From NCBI GenBank assembly GCA_038214085.1, contig JBBQSF010000079.1, positions 1 through 14,180 of the forward strand: DNA of 14,180 nt, read 5' to 3'. A program made the position numbers and the translations under genes. The notes under the pieces were generated by a model that saw nothing but the letters and a program-made list of their open reading frames with translations, was not told the origin of the DNA and searched no databases. Shown here piece after piece: positions 12,259 through 14,180 of this stretch. Position 1 is the first letter of the stretch. Each line of letters opens with the position of its first letter. The stretch comes from JBBQSF01 sp038214085 (lineage in GTDB: Bacteria > Bacteroidota > Bacteroidia > Bacteroidales > CG2-30-32-10).

Positions 12259-14172
12259 ATGAAAAGCATCCTAAAAACGCTAAAATTTAGTTTTGTATTG
12301 CTTTATTTAGTTTTGGGAGTTTTTACTTCTTCTGCCTCGCATTATATGGGGGGAGAAATTTCATGGGAATGTATGCCTAATGGCAATTATCGTTTTTTTT
12401 TAAAATTGTATAGAGAATGCAGTGGAATTACATTTTCAAACACTGAAATATTAAAAGTTTCAAACCATCCTTCACTCGGAACATTAACCTTGAAATTAAT
12501 AGAGCGAAAAGATATTTCTCCGGTTTGCAATAATGCATACCCCAATATTGTTTGCGATTCTTCTGCCACAACAGCAAATACTGGCGCTGTTGAGCTATGG
12601 ACGTATTCTACTGATTCTGTTTATCCTAATGGAGTTGTGCTTAATGGTGTTCCACCTTTGCAAGGTTGGGTTTTTATACATACTTCCTGTTGCCGAAACC
12701 CCTGTACGAATATTCAGAATTCATCTAATTTTGATTGGTTCCTTAGAGCGGTTATGTATTCTTACAATGGCCAAAATGCAAATCAATGTTTTGATAACTC
12801 GCCAATATTTGCCGAAAAACCTATGACTGCTGTATGCTCAGGGTATCCGATTACATTTAATTCAAATGTTTCTGATCCTGATATGGATTCTCTTGCTTTT
12901 GATTGGGCTCAGCCTTTAGATGGAATTTCGACACCAATTTCTTCATATTCTACCGGATATAATTTTCAAAATCCATTCCCCGACACTTCAATTAACCCAC
13001 TAAATATTCCTGCTGTTATAAATCACATCACTGGTGATGTTTCGTTGACATCCTTTACCAATGGCGCTTTTGTAAATGTAATTAAAGTTACTTCCTATAA
13101 ATGCGGAATAAAGATTTCAGAAGTTTTCCGCGAAACCCAATTGGTAATTTTATCCTGTGTAGCTAATGCTGAACCTATGTTGACACTAATTGATTCAAAT
13201 GGTACTCATTTTTCCAATTATGTTGATACAGTTAATGTTGGCGCAAGTATTTATTTTAAAGTAATTGCAAGTGATTCGGGTCTTTTGCCAAACGGCACCA
13301 ATCAAACAATTACCCTTAATGCCTTTAGTAAAGAATTTGGACAGGGTTTTGTAAATCCGTCAGGGTGTGCAAAACCTCCTTGCGCAATGTTAAGCATCCC
13401 CGTTCCATTGATAGGAATGGAAGATGTAACTACAGAATTTAACTGGCAAACGGATTGTTCTCATTTATTGTCAGCAACTCAATGTAATAATTTAGAGTAT
13501 CAATCGTATAGGTTTGTGTTTGCTGCAAGCGACGATTATTGCCCTGTTCCGGCGGTTAGCAGCCTAAATGTCACAATAGTTGTGAGGTCAGTTCCAGTGC
13601 TTAAATCACCATCATTTGATTCAATTAAGGTTAACCATGCTAACGGCGATGTTTCATTGTTCTGGACTCCACCTATTGACTCTGCCAATACATTTGACAG
13701 CTACCATATTTACTATTCGCCTAGTCTTGTAGGGATATACACTCCATTGGACAGCAGTTTTAATTATTTCCAAAATAGCTACCTTCATATTGGAGGGGCT
13801 GCTACCGTGTACAATTCAGGATATTATTTTTTAAAAACAAGATCAGGTTGCAGTAAAGCTATTTTTTCCAAAAGCTCGGATACTTTATTTTTTAATTATT
13901 CTGGAATAAACGAAACACAAAGAGATGAGATTTCTTTATCATTGTTTCCAAATCCAGCGCATGGCAGCACGAAAATATCTTTTATCTGGAATAAAAATTT
14001 TAACAATATTGAAGTTGAAATTTATGATGTTTCAGGAAGTAAAATTAGGAATATTATAGTAAATTCAGGTATTATAGACATTGATTTGACAGGAATAAAA
14101 CCTGGTGCATATTTGATTTGTGTAAAAGAAGAAAAAAATCTTTTAGCAAGGAAGATTTTGTTGGTTTATTGA
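12259..14172 (+). CDS. Cysteine-rich surface protein exported by T9SS (type A sorting domain)
   Basis: 637 residues, complete. The Sec signal peptide is at about 1-27 (FSFVLLYLVLGVFTSSASHY). The mature N-terminus HYMGGEISWECMPNGNYRFF (28-47) followed by LKLYREC matches a start that I recall in large secreted and gliding-associated Bacteroidota proteins. The central region is long, with many cysteines (38, 54, 90, 99, 144, 145, 149, 177, 193, 282, 300, 370, 375, 400, 409, 428), which suggests disulfide-bonded extracellular domains. A fibronectin-III-like module fits about 447-545 (DVSLFWTPPIDSANTFDSYH). The C-terminus (about 558-637) is a T9SS sorting domain: SLFPNPAHGSTKISF, then VEIYDVSGSKIRN, then TGIKPGAYLICV and RKILLVY. 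T9SS carries such proteins across the outer membrane and usually removes the domain. No enzymatic motif was recognised; adhesin or surface structure is the likely role. It reads away from ffh. Confidence 0.88.
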   Translation: MKSILKTLKFSFVLLYLVLGVFTSSASHYMGGEISWECMPNGNYRFFLKLYRECSGITFSNTEILKVSNHPSLGTLTLKLIERKDISPVCNNAYPNIVCDSSATTANTGAVELWTYSTDSVYPNGVVLNGVPPLQGWVFIHTSCCRNPCTNIQNSSNFDWFLRAVMYSYNGQNANQCFDNSPIFAEKPMTAVCSGYPITFNSNVSDPDMDSLAFDWAQPLDGISTPISSYSTGYNFQNPFPDTSINPLNIPAVINHITGDVSLTSFTNGAFVNVIKVTSYKCGIKISEVFRETQLVILSCVANAEPMLTLIDSNGTHFSNYVDTVNVGASIYFKVIASDSGLLPNGTNQTITLNAFSKEFGQGFVNPSGCAKPPCAMLSIPVPLIGMEDVTTEFNWQTDCSHLLSATQCNNLEYQSYRFVFAASDDYCPVPAVSSLNVTIVVRSVPVLKSPSFDSIKVNHANGDVSLFWTPPIDSANTFDSYHIYYSPSLVGIYTPLDSSFNYFQNSYLHIGGAATVYNSGYYFLKTRSGCSKAIFSKSSDTLFFNYSGINETQRDEISLSLFPNPAHGSTKISFIWNKNFNNIEVEIYDVSGSKIRNIIVNSGIIDIDLTGIKPGAYLICVKEEKNLLARKILLVY

Positions 14173-14180
14173 TTTTGATA

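Overview
The window looks like chromosomal DNA of an uncultured or little-studied Bacteroidota species. The sequence is AT-rich. Most gene starts lack a purine-rich ribosome binding site, and several are preceded by the TAnnTTTG -7 box typical of the phylum. Markers include a type IX secretion (T9SS) C-terminal sorting domain, a phylum-type cold-shock-domain protein with a lysine/glutamate-rich N-terminus, and an ffh-folD gene pair. No rRNA, tRNA, CRISPR array, insertion sequence, integrase or prophage gene is visible. The content is mostly housekeeping and I see no defence island or clear new multigene system.

Layout. 1-141: the 3' end of a LytTR DNA-binding regulator (+). 178-1295 (-): a two-gene unit, a small lipoprotein followed by a HAD hydrolase with a 2-nt gap, and a dyad at the predicted transcription start. 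1508-2122 (+): a three-helix YgjV-like membrane domain fused to a GNAT-like domain. 2173-5778 (-): a tight three-gene operon for a biotin-dependent acyl-CoA carboxylase, in the order carboxyltransferase, biotin carboxylase, biotin carrier; propionyl-CoA is the likely substrate. 5976-8324 (-): a soluble histidine kinase (PAS-PAS-GAF-PAS-HisKA-HATPase) with no receiver partner in the window. 8653-9108 (-): a cold-shock-domain protein. 9492-12160 (-): the unit ffh-folD-TonB_C-like secreted protein. 12259-14172 (+): a large T9SS-exported cysteine-rich surface protein, divergent from ffh.

How the genes work together. The carboxylase subunits form one enzyme: the biotin carboxylase loads CO2 on the biotin carried at Lys136 of the carrier, and the carboxyltransferase passes it to the acyl-CoA. 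Ffh (co-translational targeting) and FolD (one-carbon folate metabolism) share a transcription unit by position rather than by pathway. The secreted proteins (the lipoprotein, the TonB_C-like protein and the T9SS protein) point to a Gram-negative envelope.

The parts least explained by genes are two gene-free stretches, 8325-8652 and 9109-9491. The first holds a perfect 18-bp AT-rich inverted repeat. The second holds two consecutive long imperfect hairpins, one with a competing alternative fold, and then a terminator-like hairpin with a T-tract that ends no annotated + strand gene. That stretch is the best candidate for something undescribed, such as a structured RNA, a cis-regulator or a dispersed palindromic repeat. 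The evidence is structural only.
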